Shown here: in pieces, positions 1 through 11,300 of the stretch
Layout: each line of letters begins with the position of its first letter
Position numbering within the stretch: the first letter of the stretch is position 1
Assembly: GCA_903772945.1 (NCBI GenBank)
Contig: CAICTM010000626.1
Coordinates: 1-55,960, forward strand
Source: Seminavis robusta
Lineage: Eukaryota; Bacillariophyta; Bacillariophyceae; Naviculales; Naviculaceae
Length of the DNA stretch: 55,960 nucleotides
Direction of reading: 5' to 3'
Made by a program: the position numbers and the translations under genes
Notes under the pieces: model-generated
The model's database searches: none
What the model saw: only the letters and a program-made list of their open reading frames with translations
What the model was told of the DNA's origin: nothing

Positions 1-2640
1 GGAAGTTCCTTGCCACAATGATACTCTGAGTTGGGGCTAGAAGCCCTTGGAAGTTTGGAAACTTGTAAGGAAGTATTCGGTAGTAGTTGTGGATGCTCCA
101 ACTTGATGGGCTCCACTGGACCTGGACGTGTCACGATCGATGATGGTTCGATGGTGATGTAGTCGGTGGATCCTTTGGTTGGTGATGCCACTGCTCTTAC
201 ACTCCTGTGAGTTGGCTGTGGCAGTAGTTGTTCGTAGTTGTATCTTTTGTAGGCTTGATTTGTTGTACTCGTGTACTCTTGGTTGGTGTGAGACTAAGGT
301 TGGTTGCAATCTCTGTACAGTAGTTGCAGTGGAGCTGAGGTGTGCACCCTCTTGTTGTTTCTATTGATCAGGTTCCCGCTTGTGGGTCAAACTCTGAATG
401 CTCCAGCCATCCTGTGGCTTGGTTCCTTGTCTTGTGAACTCTTGAGTTGCTTGTAGCTAGCTACTCGGTTCAACGTTCACTGTCGTTCTGCTGTTGTTGC
501 AGTTGCCGTTATTGTAGATGCAATTCGAATTTGGTTTGGTCGATTCATTGTAATCGGTTTGGTAGTGGTAGATACCGTTGTTGGCTGTTGTTGCCATCGA
601 TGCTGGCTGTGGATGTAGCCATTGATGGTTGTTGGCCGTGTAGTTGTGGCCATTGATGGTTACGGCATTGCCTATAAAGGCGGATGTTATGATGATTTTG
701 TTTGTAGGATTGTAGGTTTTGGATTTGGGTACCCTCACACTCCTGTGCACTTGCTGTGATCAAATAGCAAGGGCATGGTTTTGTAATGGTTTCTGTTGTT
801 GCCTACCTAGAGGCTGGTGTTGCCTCAGGTTTGCCTGTAATCACTGGTTGAAGTGCTGTGGTTTAGTTGCACAGTACACATTCCATAAAAGGTAGTGAGA
901 GGTGCTGTGGCTTGGATGCCACAATACACACTCCATGAAAGGGTAGGAGGTGCTGAGTGTAAAACTGAATACACACTCCAAAGAAAATATTCAATGCTGG
1001 TGGATGCACTCCTGTGCTTCCTATAGCTGTAGCTTGTACCGTTTCGGCAGATAGCTAGCTAGCTAGCTAGCACTGGATGTGCTCCGTGGCCACGTGTGGA
1101 AAGATACCTTTCGAAAAGATACCTTTTTGGTTGTGACGTTCAGCGGCTTGTGGTTGCCGTTCGGTGAACAGCTTGGCTTGTTCTTTGCCATTCCGTGGAA
1201 CTGATTGCAGTCAACCAGCGATTTCCTCACAAAAAGCAGTTTTCTTCTGCCGACAGCATTTGCCAACACTCTTGTTGTTGTAGCAGTGGCGACTGGCTAG
1301 TAGTAGCTGTTGGCGGTTGTCGCTCGTGGTGTTCTCCGTGTCGGCAATTCTGCTGACACTCCTGTTGCCACTATCCGTATCGATGCGGTGGAGCTGTTGA
1401 CGCTAGCTGCTAGCGGCTGGCTAGTAGTAGCCGCCGTTGTTCTTGTTGACAGTAGTAGCGATCGTTCGATCGCTTCGGTCGTCTTGTTCGTGGCTGTTGT
1501 TGGAAATTGCAAAATTCGCAAATTCGCTCTTATTCAGCCTGTTGCCGATAGATGCAACTCGTTTCCGGTTGCGTTCGACAGCTTGCACTCTTGGGGCCTG
1601 TTGCACTAGTGTTCAAAGCACAACTTCCTGTATGACAGTCCTTCCGTAGGACCTGTCCTTGCTGAGTAGTCGGCCTGGCAATTGGTCTTGTTGCGGCGGA
1701 ATTTTCCGTCGCACCTCTGCTCTATCAGCACCAATTTGATGGCTTGATAGTGAGGCTGATGGAACTCCCACGGAAGTACCTCTGTGGTATATCTTCTTCT
1801 CTCTGTTGGAACTTGATATCTAGTTCCTTTCCGTGGCAACCAACACTAGTGTTGGTTTCCGTAGTAGCCTGGCTGCACTCTGCAGTAGCTCTGCTCCGTA
1901 CAGTAGCCTTTCTGCTCTGCTTGACTCGTCTTGGTAGCTAGCTAGATTGCTTGGCCGCCACTCCTGCACTGACCTGTGTCATGCGATGAGTCTTCTGGTA
2001 GTTGGTCTTCGTAGCAACGCGGTTGCAGTCGTACGGTGGCTGTTTTCCGCAGCTCAAAGTCTTGGGGTTCGCCCACTCCTGTGAGCTTGTTCTTGTGGTT
2101 CGGTGCAGCAGCTCTGCTCTTTCTGGTAGCTGACTTGCCTGCACTGTTTGCTCACTCTTGTGAGCTGTGTTCTGCGCTGCAGCTCGTCGCTCCTTACTCC
2201 AGAGCTTGGATGGTTGCGTTCTTCGTGTTGAGTCACCGTCTGCTCACTCCTGTGAGCTGGGTGTTCGTGCTCCGGAGCTCACTCCTGGAGCTGTCAGATC
2301 TTCAATCGGCCGTAGCTCATTCAGTTGCTGTCGGATTCGCTTCATTCAAGCAATAGAGTGGTGTAGTTAGTAATGCTCTTTCATGTGGTATGCTCTGGTT
2401 GTGCTCTGGTTGTCCTCTGGTTGACTGAAAGTCGATCCGTCCTGTAGGAACTCGTGAGACAATTTCGTGCTCGGAGCTTTGCCTGTTGAGCTGTTTTGGT
2501 AGCCCTTATAGTGGGGCTACAGCACTATCTGCCTGTGCTGTTCAACTGTTTACCTTTGCATAGACTTGTATCTCTTATAGAAAGATGATGTCGTCGAGAT
2601 CACCATTGGCGAATCTCGAGCGAGATGAAGTAGAGTAGAG

Positions 2641-2654
2641 CTTCTTGGAAATAG
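2641..2654 (-). promoter_or_regulatory. Candidate self-priming primer-binding site, copy 1
   Basis: Fourteen bases abutting the LTR. On the minus strand they read CTATTTCCAAGAAG directly after the LTR terminus, and they pair perfectly with CTTCTTGGAAATAG inside the LTR (complement of 2713-2726). The same arrangement occurs at 29445-29458, although the sequence next to it differs between copies. The priming function is inferred by analogy with Tf1. Confidence 0.5.
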
Positions 2655-2909
2655 TGTTGGTTGCTAGTAACACTCTAGCTTAGTAAAGGTAAAATACTGT
2701 TTTACTGTTAAGCTATTTCCAAGAAGTGATCTTTCTCCATGTTTTCTGGGATTGATTCAACTTCAAAGGATATAGTGAAGGGGGTGACCATATAGATCAG
2801 TTAAACTCCCCATGTATGTAACTAGAGAATAGATATAGATATCCCCTATCAACTAGATTGGGATAAACGACTAATTTGTATCGAGGTGTCTGTAATACAA
2901 CCTCCAACA
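2655..2909 (-). repeat. 255-base LTR of non-autonomous element, copy 1
   Basis: Begins TGTTGG and ends CCAACA, so its ends are perfect 6-base inverted repeats. It is identical to 29459-29713 except for one C/T difference near its right end (TATCGAGG versus TATTGAGG). The 14 bases just outside it (2641-2654, CTTCTTGGAAATAG) are the exact reverse complement of 2713-2726 inside it. Confidence 0.9.
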
Positions 2910-4622
2910 CTCAGAGGATACCCAGAACAGGCTTGACACGGCGGCGGAACGACGTGAACAGAACAACACTCGTCTCCTAACGGCGACCGAAGCAAGCCTA
3001 GAGCTACTGGAAGCAGAGATAGCCGCAGTCACTAATGACCCGACTCTCGGTAGCTTACGCACAGTAACGATAGAAAAAGCAAAACTCGTTAATGAAATAG
3101 CCGACCTTACTGCAGCCATAGCAGACCCACCGGAAGAGGAACTCCGGGGACTTGAGAAAACAGAGTATGGAGGACTCATGAAGACCCACCTTACGAGGTT
3201 GGCAAAACTACAAGAAAATAGAGGCAAAGCATTCAACTTGATCCTAGGGCAGTGCACCCGACTATTAAAGGACAAGATGAAGCAGAACACGGACTACGAT
3301 GACGTCCTGCTAAGATGCGACCCACTGGAGCTACGAAAAATGATCCATAAGACGATCATGGCCCAGACCGATGATAATTTTGTGTACCACACACTATTCC
3401 AACTGGAAAAACAACTGTTGAATTTCCACCAAGGGAGCCTTACTGCTTCCGAATACCACGAGCAATTTAGCACGAAAAAGGACATTGCAAAATCCGTGGG
3501 TATTTCCAAGCTACACGACGCAGCCCTGCTGCATACAGCTAAACTACTCCACCCAGGCACCGAATACGCCGACCTGGGAGTCGCAGACCAGAGGAAAGTC
3601 TCGGCATACGCTGAAGAACGGTACTATAGCTACATCTTCTTAACCAATAGTTCAGCCGAGAACACCAAACTTAAACAGAACCTGAGGGACGACTTTGCCA
3701 AAGGCACTGATAACTATCCAAATACGTTACATGACGTATTACATCTCTTGGACAAACACACCAAGAGTAACACTCCACGACAGTCCACTTCCCATGGAAG
3801 CTCCTTTGCTCAGACAGCACAAGGCGGGAGAGGACGGGGTGGTGGCAGAGGAAAAGGCCGCGGAAACGCAGGCTATGACAAAGAATTCTGGAAAGACAAA
3901 GAATGCTTTAACTGCCACGAGAAAGGACATCCAGCCACGTACTGTCCTGACAAAAATAAAGATAAAGATAAAGACGACGACGACAAGTCGAAGTCGAGCA
4001 AGCGTAGCAAGTCAAGCACGTCGAGCAAGAAAAGCTCTAGTAGCAGCCAAAGGAAGACCTTAGCTGCTATCAGCAAAATCAACAAACTGCAGGGTAAAAT
4101 GCAGAGCGCACTGACAACCCTGGAGGAAGAACATGATGATGCCGATTCTGACATCACGGAGTCAGATTCAGAGAAAGAAGAGAAAGGTTTCTTTATGTTC
4201 GTACCGCTGTTCGTGGACGGAACGAAGAAACGCACGACTCAGCAAGGTATAGTCGCCCACACAAAAGGATTGGACGACAAAGATATGAGAGAGGTCCAGC
4301 TACTGGCCAACCAGTCCACGTTGGATTTATTCTGTAATAAAGCATGGTTACCGATATCAGGAAAGCCGATCGTTCCATTACAGTTAAGAGTACCGGAGGC
4401 AAGCTGAAGGTCCAGCACACAGCCAAGCTAGCTGGCCACAAACAGAGAGTATGGTTCGATGAAAGAGGAATCACGAACATCTTATCTGTTAGGAATGTCC
4501 GCAAGAATTGCAACATCGTCTACGACTGTCCGAAAGGAACGTACACAGTCATTAGACCAGGCCTACCGGACGTAGTATATGAAATGAACAGTGAAGGATT
4601 ACACGGAACATGGTTCCGTTGA
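2910..4622 (+). pseudogene. Ty1/Copia gag and protease start, 5'-truncated and frameshifted
   Basis: The frame is open from the LTR junction at 2910, well upstream of the first ATG at 3178, so gag has lost its 5' end to the LTR insertion. It encodes a helical gag region, then an RG-rich stretch and a CCHC zinc knuckle (CFNCHEKGHPATYC, near 3904-3945), then a K/S-rich and an acidic segment. Near 4300 a protease-like motif reads LLANQST; in the CoDi relatives I know the first residue of NQST is preceded by the catalytic Asp, which here is Ala. At about 4342-4346 the protein continues in the -1 frame (ORF 4344-4622, with VTDIRKADRSITVKSTGG and a WFDERGITNILS stretch). It stops at 4622, where an inverted fragment replaces integrase. 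Probably dead. Confidence 0.85.
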
Positions 4623-5969
4623 ATCATCATCCTGGCCTAATCCTCAGACGGAGATCTCTCCATCCGAATGATTGAAGTTGAATTTGGCAAGCGCCTTGTC
4701 AACGGCAGCCATTTTCTTGTCCATCATGTTGATGGATCCAACAGAGGAGTCGTCCTCGTTGTCGGAGTTGTCTGACTTGCGCTTGGCAACATGGTTGCAT
4801 TCGCTTTTCTTCTTGCGATCAGCCTGACCCAGCGTTGGAAACTTCTTCATGAGGACAGAGAGTTCCTTCTTGGTGTAGGTCTTGGCGTCGTCGGACTTGC
4901 GTTTCAAGTCTTGTTCTTGTTGTAGCTGGCTTGTTATCGTTGTCAGAGAGGATGAGACTTGGCCTTGAGCTTCTTCAGAGTCATGCAGTCAGCAGTGTTG
5001 TGATGCTGGACTCGTGTGAGTCGCACCATTTTTCTTCGTTCTTGAAGATTGGTCGTTGTTGACAGTAGACTTGTACTTCTTGCTGTTGTTCTCTTCGTAG
5101 GAGCTTTTGGCATCACTGCCCTTGTAAGTCTTCGGAGGATTCCATGCGTTCGCAGAATCAAATGGTTTCTCCGATAGGAGCTGAGAAAGGTCGAAGTCGT
5201 GTTCGTCCATCTTCTTCACCACGAGCGTGGAATTCCAATGACAAACAATGTCAATGACTTCGTCATGGTTCAACGTTTGGTTGGGTCCAAAAGGTGCTAG
5301 ACGAGGAAGTTCATCGGTGTTTCATCCGACTGAGGTTGTTGTCATAAGCCCGAGTAGCATTATCAGCAGGCTTACGCATCTTGCGGCCATGAAGGTTTCT
5401 GCTTTTCAAGAGCCTTGAGGGACAGACCGCTTCGATACAGGATTTATGCCAAACGTAATGTCAGCATCATCCAAAGCAGCTGAGCTGTCCGTTCCAGCAG
5501 CCTGGAAACGTGCTTGGAAAGTGGCTTCGTCTTCACCACAACGTAGTCGCGTGGAGAACCGTTGACTGCAATCTGGGCAAGGCATTCCAATACTTCACGG
5601 TGGCCTGCACAGATAGTTTCGTAATTGCTCTTTGCAGAGCTAGAGTCATTTCCTTGAGGAGGTATGTTTGTCGTAGGCGTAGCAATGGCGAGCCAACGAA
5701 GACCTTCTTCATCGTCCACCCACTTGATGGTCTGACGTGGAGTCTCAGTCCATTGATGATTTGGACCTTGAAGGTGTACTTGGCGCTGTTAGCATCTGCT
5801 GGAACAGTGCGAGTTTGTAGGGGTAGAGCGAGAATCGTCGATTTCGCATTCATCGTCGAGGTGATGGAGGAAGGATTGGTTTGTCGCGCAGCTTAGACTC
5901 GAAGCTGGTGTATGCGTCTTTGGCAATCTTAATGGTGAGGAATAGGTTGAGGGTAACTGAAAGCTATTG
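4623..5969 (-). pseudogene. Inverted gag relic of a second Copia-type element
   Basis: The minus strand carries overlapping gag-like fragments in several frames. One starts near 5853 (MNAKSTILAL), shifts near 5700 to WVDDEEGLRWLA, passes a segment with MDEHDFDLSQLLSEKPFD near 5210, then a degenerate Cys/His finger near 5000 (HNTADC followed by a lysine-rich tail). The last piece (4644-4907) is lysine-rich and acidic, contains TYTKKELSVLMKKF, and ends DGEISV plus a stop. Cys/His finger, charged tail and a neighbouring LTR are what a retrotransposon gag shows. At least three frameshifts make it a relic. The direction is opposite to the Copia on both sides, so it is a separate insertion truncated at its 3' end near 4623. 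Confidence 0.65.
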
Positions 5970-6400
5970 TGTTTGTTAACAAAATGCACTACGCTAAAAG
6001 CTAGTGTAAAGATCTTTCGAGTGTTTTGAGTTTGAGAGAATGAAAGTTATGAGAGATTAGAAGCTATGAAAAACTAATCAACGAGAGAGATCCACAATCA
6101 AAGGATCGTAGATCTGAACTCCGCGGAGACTGTAGAGTGTGATAGAGTAGGTTGCGGTAGCAATCCTACTCACTCACGATCCAAAAACGGAACGTGGAAG
6201 ATTCGTCTAACATTTATCTAGTAGCGTGGAAGTATCCACGCTGGTAAATATCTAAGCGATGTTTATCATCAACTAGTATGACTAGAGTCATTGAGAACCC
6301 TGTCTCAATGACTATTCACGAGAGACTCAGCAAGTCATGAGTCGAACTCAAACCCTATCTAGGATCGAGTCGCGAATAAGGCTAAGAGCCGTGTATTGCA
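5970..6400 (-). repeat. Likely 5' LTR of the inverted Copia-type fragment
   Basis: About 431 bases starting TGTTTGTTAAC and ending TATTGCA, placed just upstream of the inverted gag relic in that gene's direction. It contains three strong hairpins: 6145-6171 (11/12-base arms with one bulge), 6223-6242 (AGCGTGGA/TCCACGCT) and 6286-6313 (AGTCATTGAGA/TCTCAATGACT). Its right end abuts the Copia RT frame at 6401 without a spacer. Only one copy is in the window, so the boundaries rest on the TG...CA ends and the position. Confidence 0.55.
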
Positions 6401-7861
6401 GTGTCGACAGAAGCAGTGCTACTCTCCTGCATAATCGACGCTGAAGAGGAAAGGGATGTGGCAGTAATTGACATCCCGAACGCCTTCATCCAGACACGAG
6501 TCAAGGATGAAAAAGATATGGTAATCATTAGAGTAAGAGGAGTACTAGTAGACATGCTGTGTGAAATAGCCCCAGATGTCTACAAACCGTTCGTGACAAC
6601 GGATAAGAAAGGCAACAAGCAGTTGCTACTGCAATGCTTGAATGCCATCTACGGTACCATGGTAGCTAGCCTACTATACTACCGTAAGTTCCGGAAGACG
6701 ATGCTCCGGAACGGATTTAAGATTAATCCTTACGACCCATGTGTAGCCAACAGAATGGTACACGGCAAGCAACAGACAGTCTGCTGGCATGTAGACGACT
6801 GTAAGCTTAGCCACAAGGACTCGAAGGTTAACGACCAGCTGATCCAAGTGCTTCGTGATGAATACGAAAGCATATTCGAGGACGGCACTGGAGAGATGAC
6901 GGTGAGCCGCGGAAAGGTCCACACGTATCTCGGCATGACCATAGACTTCACGACGAAGGGTCAATGCAATGTATCAATGTACAAGTACGTTGATGAAATC
7001 CTGGAAGCCTTCGAGAAGGCATCACCAGAGGAAGGGGGCACGAAGACTAGAAGTAGTGCAGCCCCGAAAGACCTATTCACAGTAGACGAATCCTGCAAGA
7101 AGCTCCCAACGAGCAAAGCAGACACCTTTCACAGCCTGGTGGCTAAGGTGTTGTTCGCTACGAAGAGAGCCCGACCAGACACAGGTACGGCGATATCGTT
7201 CCTCACGACTAGAGTCAAGGAACCGGATAGGCAGGATTGGGATAAACTAGTCCACCTCATGCAGTACATTAGGCGTACTAGAAAACTACCATTAGTTCTC
7301 AAAGCCGACGGAAGTGGCATATTGAAGAAATGGTATGTTGATGGTTCTTTCGCAGTCCATCCAAACATGAGGGGTCATACCGGAGGCGGTTTGACCATGG
7401 GCACCGGTTACCCATTATCGACTTCAACGAAACAGAAGTTGAACACGAGAAGCTCGACTGAGAGTGAACTCGTATCAGTTGATGACCTGATGCCATCGAT
7501 CCTTTGGACGAGGCAGTTCCGTGGGGAGCAAGGCTATGTAGTTAAAGAAACTATAGTCTATCAGGACAACAAGAGTGCCATACTTCTAGAGAAGAACGGC
7601 AAAGCTTCTAGTAGTAAACGAACGAAGCACATCAACATTAGGTACTTCTTTGTGAGCGACAGAGTCGCAAAGAAGGAGATCAGTGTGGACTGGTGTCCAA
7701 CTGATGATATGGTTGCGGACTTCTGGACGAAGCCGAACCAAGGTCGACTGTTCAAACAGAATGTGGACAAGTTGATGGGTGTTGTGGAACACTCAGAGCC
7801 AGGGCACTCAGTAGGAGGGTCACGGCCGGACAAGAAGGTCCGTTCAAAGAAGGAGCGCTAA
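6401..7861 (+). pseudogene. Ty1/Copia reverse transcriptase and RNase H, 5'-truncated
   Basis: An uninterrupted 486-residue frame beginning in mid-domain with VSTEAVLLSCIIDAEEERDV, followed by VIDIPNAFIQT (first catalytic Asp region of RT). The YxDD-box equivalent is HVDDCK near 6790, as is usual in diatom CoDi elements. RNase H follows: YVDGSFAVHP near 7335, TESELVSVDD near 7460, then QDNKSAILLEKNG and KHINIRYFFV. The basic C-terminus ends at 7861. The start of RT and all integrase are missing, replaced by the inverted fragment ending at 6400, so it cannot make a full Pol. The frame itself has no internal stop and may be fairly young. Confidence 0.9.
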
Positions 7862-7920
7862 GCGGAGTAAGTAAGTAAGCATGGTCGACGACTAGGACAA
7901 GCTCGACGACCACAGGAGTG

Positions 7921-8211
7921 TGTTGGGGATTCGCGATTAGGGATTCAACCTGTACCTCTGTACTAGAATTTGATGCCAGTAGCAAAACTGGTAGCCCACC
8001 CACTTTTTCAGTAGTACGAGCAGCTTCGATTTTATTGATGCAAACGCGTGCCGACCTTCATGGTACACATCTACTCGAGCTCTCGTAGAAGTGTTAGAGA
8101 AAACCTGGCACGCGTTTAATCTTTAAAACCGAAGCTGCCTGTATCTCAATAGCAAGTAAACTATAAGAGAGCTTAGTGCAACTAACACCGGTACGGTCCA
8201 GCACCAACCAA
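7921..8211 (+). repeat. Probable 3' LTR of the Copia element
   Basis: Starts TGTTGGGGATTCGCG sixty bases after the Pol stop, the expected place for a 3' LTR. The right end is uncertain; CCAACC-type sequence near 8205-8215 is the best match to the TGTTGG start. Inside lies a long imperfect inverted repeat (8021-8052 with 8107-8137). The matching 5' LTR would lie left of the window, so identity cannot be checked here. Confidence 0.5.
8021..8137. repeat. Long imperfect inverted repeat in Copia LTR
   Basis: The left arm 8021-8052 (CAGCTTCG...ACGCGTGCC) pairs with the right arm 8107-8137 (GGCACGCGTTT...CGAAGCTG) around a loop of about 54 bases. The outer 8 and inner 11 bases pair exactly; the middle is interrupted. 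Confidence 0.7.
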
Positions 8212-8363
8212 CCTCACCAATTGAAAAGTAGCACTGTAATTCTTGTTAGACTTATTGCTTCTTTGACTGAATGAATGATGCATCAACCGTGACGGAGGAC
8301 GAGGCAAATAGTTCCCGCATTTTCAGCCGCAGATTGATAGATACTTCCATTGCAGCCACAAAA

Positions 8364-11300
8364 TCATATGGCGTAACGATCGACAAACCGGTCCGGCTTG
8401 CTCCTCTTCCTGCGCCCGCTCCTCGAAGGTGTGGACTTGTCATCGACTCTTTCGTTGCTTGCAACGTCAGCATCAGACGGCTGTGTGTGTGAATCCGGTG
8501 TGACTTCAGAAGATGGTGTTCCTGTTTCCATGACGCCATCGGCCTTCTCCTTGGGTTGTTCCTTGCTTTCGGCTTCCGACACCGTTTCGGGCTTGCCGTC
8601 TACACTCTTGCCGTTTGTCGTTTCTTTCGTTGCCGTTGTTGGCGGTTTCAGATGCACAATAATAACCTCATCGGTATCGCTTGATTCGTCCTGATTCTTT
8701 CTGGGCCTTCCTCGCTTCTTTGGAGCAGGTTCTGAAGCTTCCTTCGACGATTCTGGGCCTTCGTTCGAATCCTCGAGAGGTCGCTTCCTCGGGCGTCCTC
8801 GCTTCTTCTTGTCTTCGCCGCCGCTTTTTGCAACAGTCTTCTGCTTGGATGAAGGCTTCTTCGACTTGCTCTGGAGAAGACGTAGCAATTGGTTCGGCGT
8901 CAAATCTTCTTCATCGTCATCTGAATATTTGACTCTGTAGTACTGGTGATCCTCAGTTGGCAACTGAATAACTCTTCCTTCAAAGGTGCCGTGTCCTCGA
9001 AACTTCTTCTCGAACACCGTCCCAACGGGGATTATTCCGTCCTCGGCTCTTGTTTCTTGCTCCACCTCCTTCGATGGCTCTTCCTTCTCTTTCGCCTCCT
9101 CTTTGGCTTCAGGCTTTTTCTCAGTCGCCTCGTCTTTCGATTCAGGGTTGACCTCCGCCTTGGCATTTGATTTGGCTTCAGAAACCTCCTCAGACCTACT
9201 TTTTCGGTGGTGCCCGGTGCGGAGATAGAAGAGTTGATCCAACCGTGCTGCCAATTTCGTGGCCTTGGCGTCGTCAAACGGAACCAACGGGGGCATAACA
9301 AAAGCAGGGTTGGCAGGGGCATGGCAGGAAGACTGTACCAGAGGAGCCGAGGCTTCAGAGTCACTCGTTTTCGCCTCAGACGGCACAATCTCTCGCGAAT
9401 CCTGGCTCAAAACATCAGGTTTGCTGTGACCAGAAACCTCAGCCTTTGAATCAAATTGACCGCTCTTATTCGTGCCAGACCTCAACGAGTCATCTACCTC
9501 GCCGATACTGTCGCCACTTCGCTTGCCGATGCACTTGTCGCAAAACCAATCCCCCTCTGGCACTTCGGTCATTGTTGTGCATTTCACATGGACGACAGTC
9601 GGACAGCCTTCCGTGTCACAGCATATCATACCCCCGTCAAGGCCACAAACAACACAGAAAGCGTACTTTCCGTCTGAAGGATCTACAGGGAAGTTCTCGT
9701 CCATGAAAACGTCACTAAGACGTGCAGGAGCATCACGGTAGAGCGTAGCCGATGTGAGAATTTGCTTCGCTTCTGCTTGCAGAGCCTGAGCTTCCTGATA
9801 CTTTTTGCGGTTGAAGAATCTGTCCTTAACGTCCTTAACAACCTCGTCTTCTGGCTTAGTAGTTTCCTTTTGAATAGCCGTGCTCACATCCTTGGCAACA
9901 CTTTGTTCCTGCGCAGGAACGCTCGAATCCGCATCGTTTTTCTCTCCCTCCTTGTTCTCTGGCACATGATCTCCAGTCGCAGCGCTCTTCGTCGGTTCTT
10001 GCTTTGCTTCAGCCCCCTCGTGCTCCGAAGCACTCTTCGTGGGTTCAGACTTTGGCCCCGATGATGCCTCCTGGCTCTCACTGCTTGTGTTGGCTTTGGA
10101 CAATGAAGTAGTCTCATCTGCTGGTTTCTCTGCGACACCGCCGATATGGTTCTCTTGCGTCGTGTTTGTGCTTGTAGCGCCAGTAGTAGCGAAGAGGTGT
10201 ACAGCAGCACTACCTGGGGGCGGTGGCTCATGCAGCAGAGTTCTCAATAGAGCATCAAGACCGCCAGCATCACGAAGGCATGCTGCCAAGTCGAAGTCGA
10301 CATTGGAGTGGGCCTTGATCACTGCGATTCAAAGCAGGCGAGAACAATGTTAGAAGAGTGGAGCAAACAGAATTACATCTATTTTGGTCACGACTTGTCT
10401 CGAAACTTACCTCTACATGACACAAAGCTTTTCCTCGCTAAAGAGCACCTTGCACATGGGTTGTTCCTGTTCTCTCTACCAAAACAGAGCCGAGACAGCG
10501 CACTATCGTTCTCAAAGTCGCCAATTTCAAACGTAACTGAGTCTCGAGCGAGGGCGGGTGCTGCACTGCTTCTTGAGACTTTGCCTTTTGTTCCGTTTTC
10601 GAGACCAGAGGAGATTGGTGCTTCCGCAGCCACCGACTTCACGACAGCTGTTGATGAAGAAGCAGGTTGTGGTTTTTCGCTTGTTGACGGCGTCGGAACA
10701 GACGGTTCAGCCGCTGCGGGCTTCGTGTCTTCCTTTGCTGTTGCTGATGACACCGCAACTGGGACATAGGGCACCGGGACCACTGGAGTCTTTTCCCGCT
10801 CGACAGGCTTGCCGGCAACAAGGAATTTTACGTTTACCTTCGGACGATGTTGCGGTAGAAGAGGGTATCTGTTGTCGCATATGTCACGCTTAATGGCATC
10901 AAGCAATCCAAGGAGATCTTTTCGAGCCTTAGCAGCCTCCACGTGGTGACGTGAGCTGATAATCATTTCCGAGCGCAATTGTTGTCGAGACACCTTGAGA
11001 TTCTTGAGCCCAACCAGGTGGCTGACATGCGTCACCTCGGACACACAAACCAACGCAGTCGCGTACAACAATCGAATTTTTCCGCATCGCTCGAGCAGCT
11101 CACTTTCCTCATCAGTCAGGACCTTTCGACCATTCGGCTTTGGTTGTTTCTCTTCAGTTTCATTGCTTGCCGTTTGAACGTCGTTTGCCTTTTTGGGGTT
11201 CTTGCCCTTTTGTCCGTTGGTTTTTTGACTCGAGGCTGCCTTTTTGGGGCTCTTCTCCTTTTGCGCAATATTTTGGGTGGCGGCATTGGTTTTGCTGCCT

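Larger units (their letters stand above)
1..2909 (-). mobile_element. Non-autonomous LTR element, copy 1 (partial)
   Basis: The stretch up to 2654 is homologous, with many indels, to about 26690-29458, and it ends in the same 255-base LTR (2655-2909). The window therefore opens inside a second copy of the element found whole at 24413-29713. No gag, protease, RT or integrase motif is visible on either strand; the reading frames here are short and Q/N/T-rich or C/L-rich, as low-complexity DNA gives. The interior carries dozens of short stem-loops around a core like CACTCCTGTG. The Copia gag frame begins directly after the LTR, so this copy appears to have inserted into a Copia gag gene. The candidate target duplication on this side is CTCAG (2910-2914); its partner lies outside the window. 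The minus orientation is inferred from the primer-site geometry at 2641-2654. Confidence 0.75.

Noticed and set aside
1050..1075. GCTAGC run resembling a simple tandem array or CRISPR-like unit
   Set aside because: It is only a short TAGC microsatellite; no regular repeat-spacer structure exists anywhere in the window.
4190..4516. Minus-strand frames across Copia gag
   Set aside because: Shadows of the gag/protease frame; they have no retroelement or host motifs.
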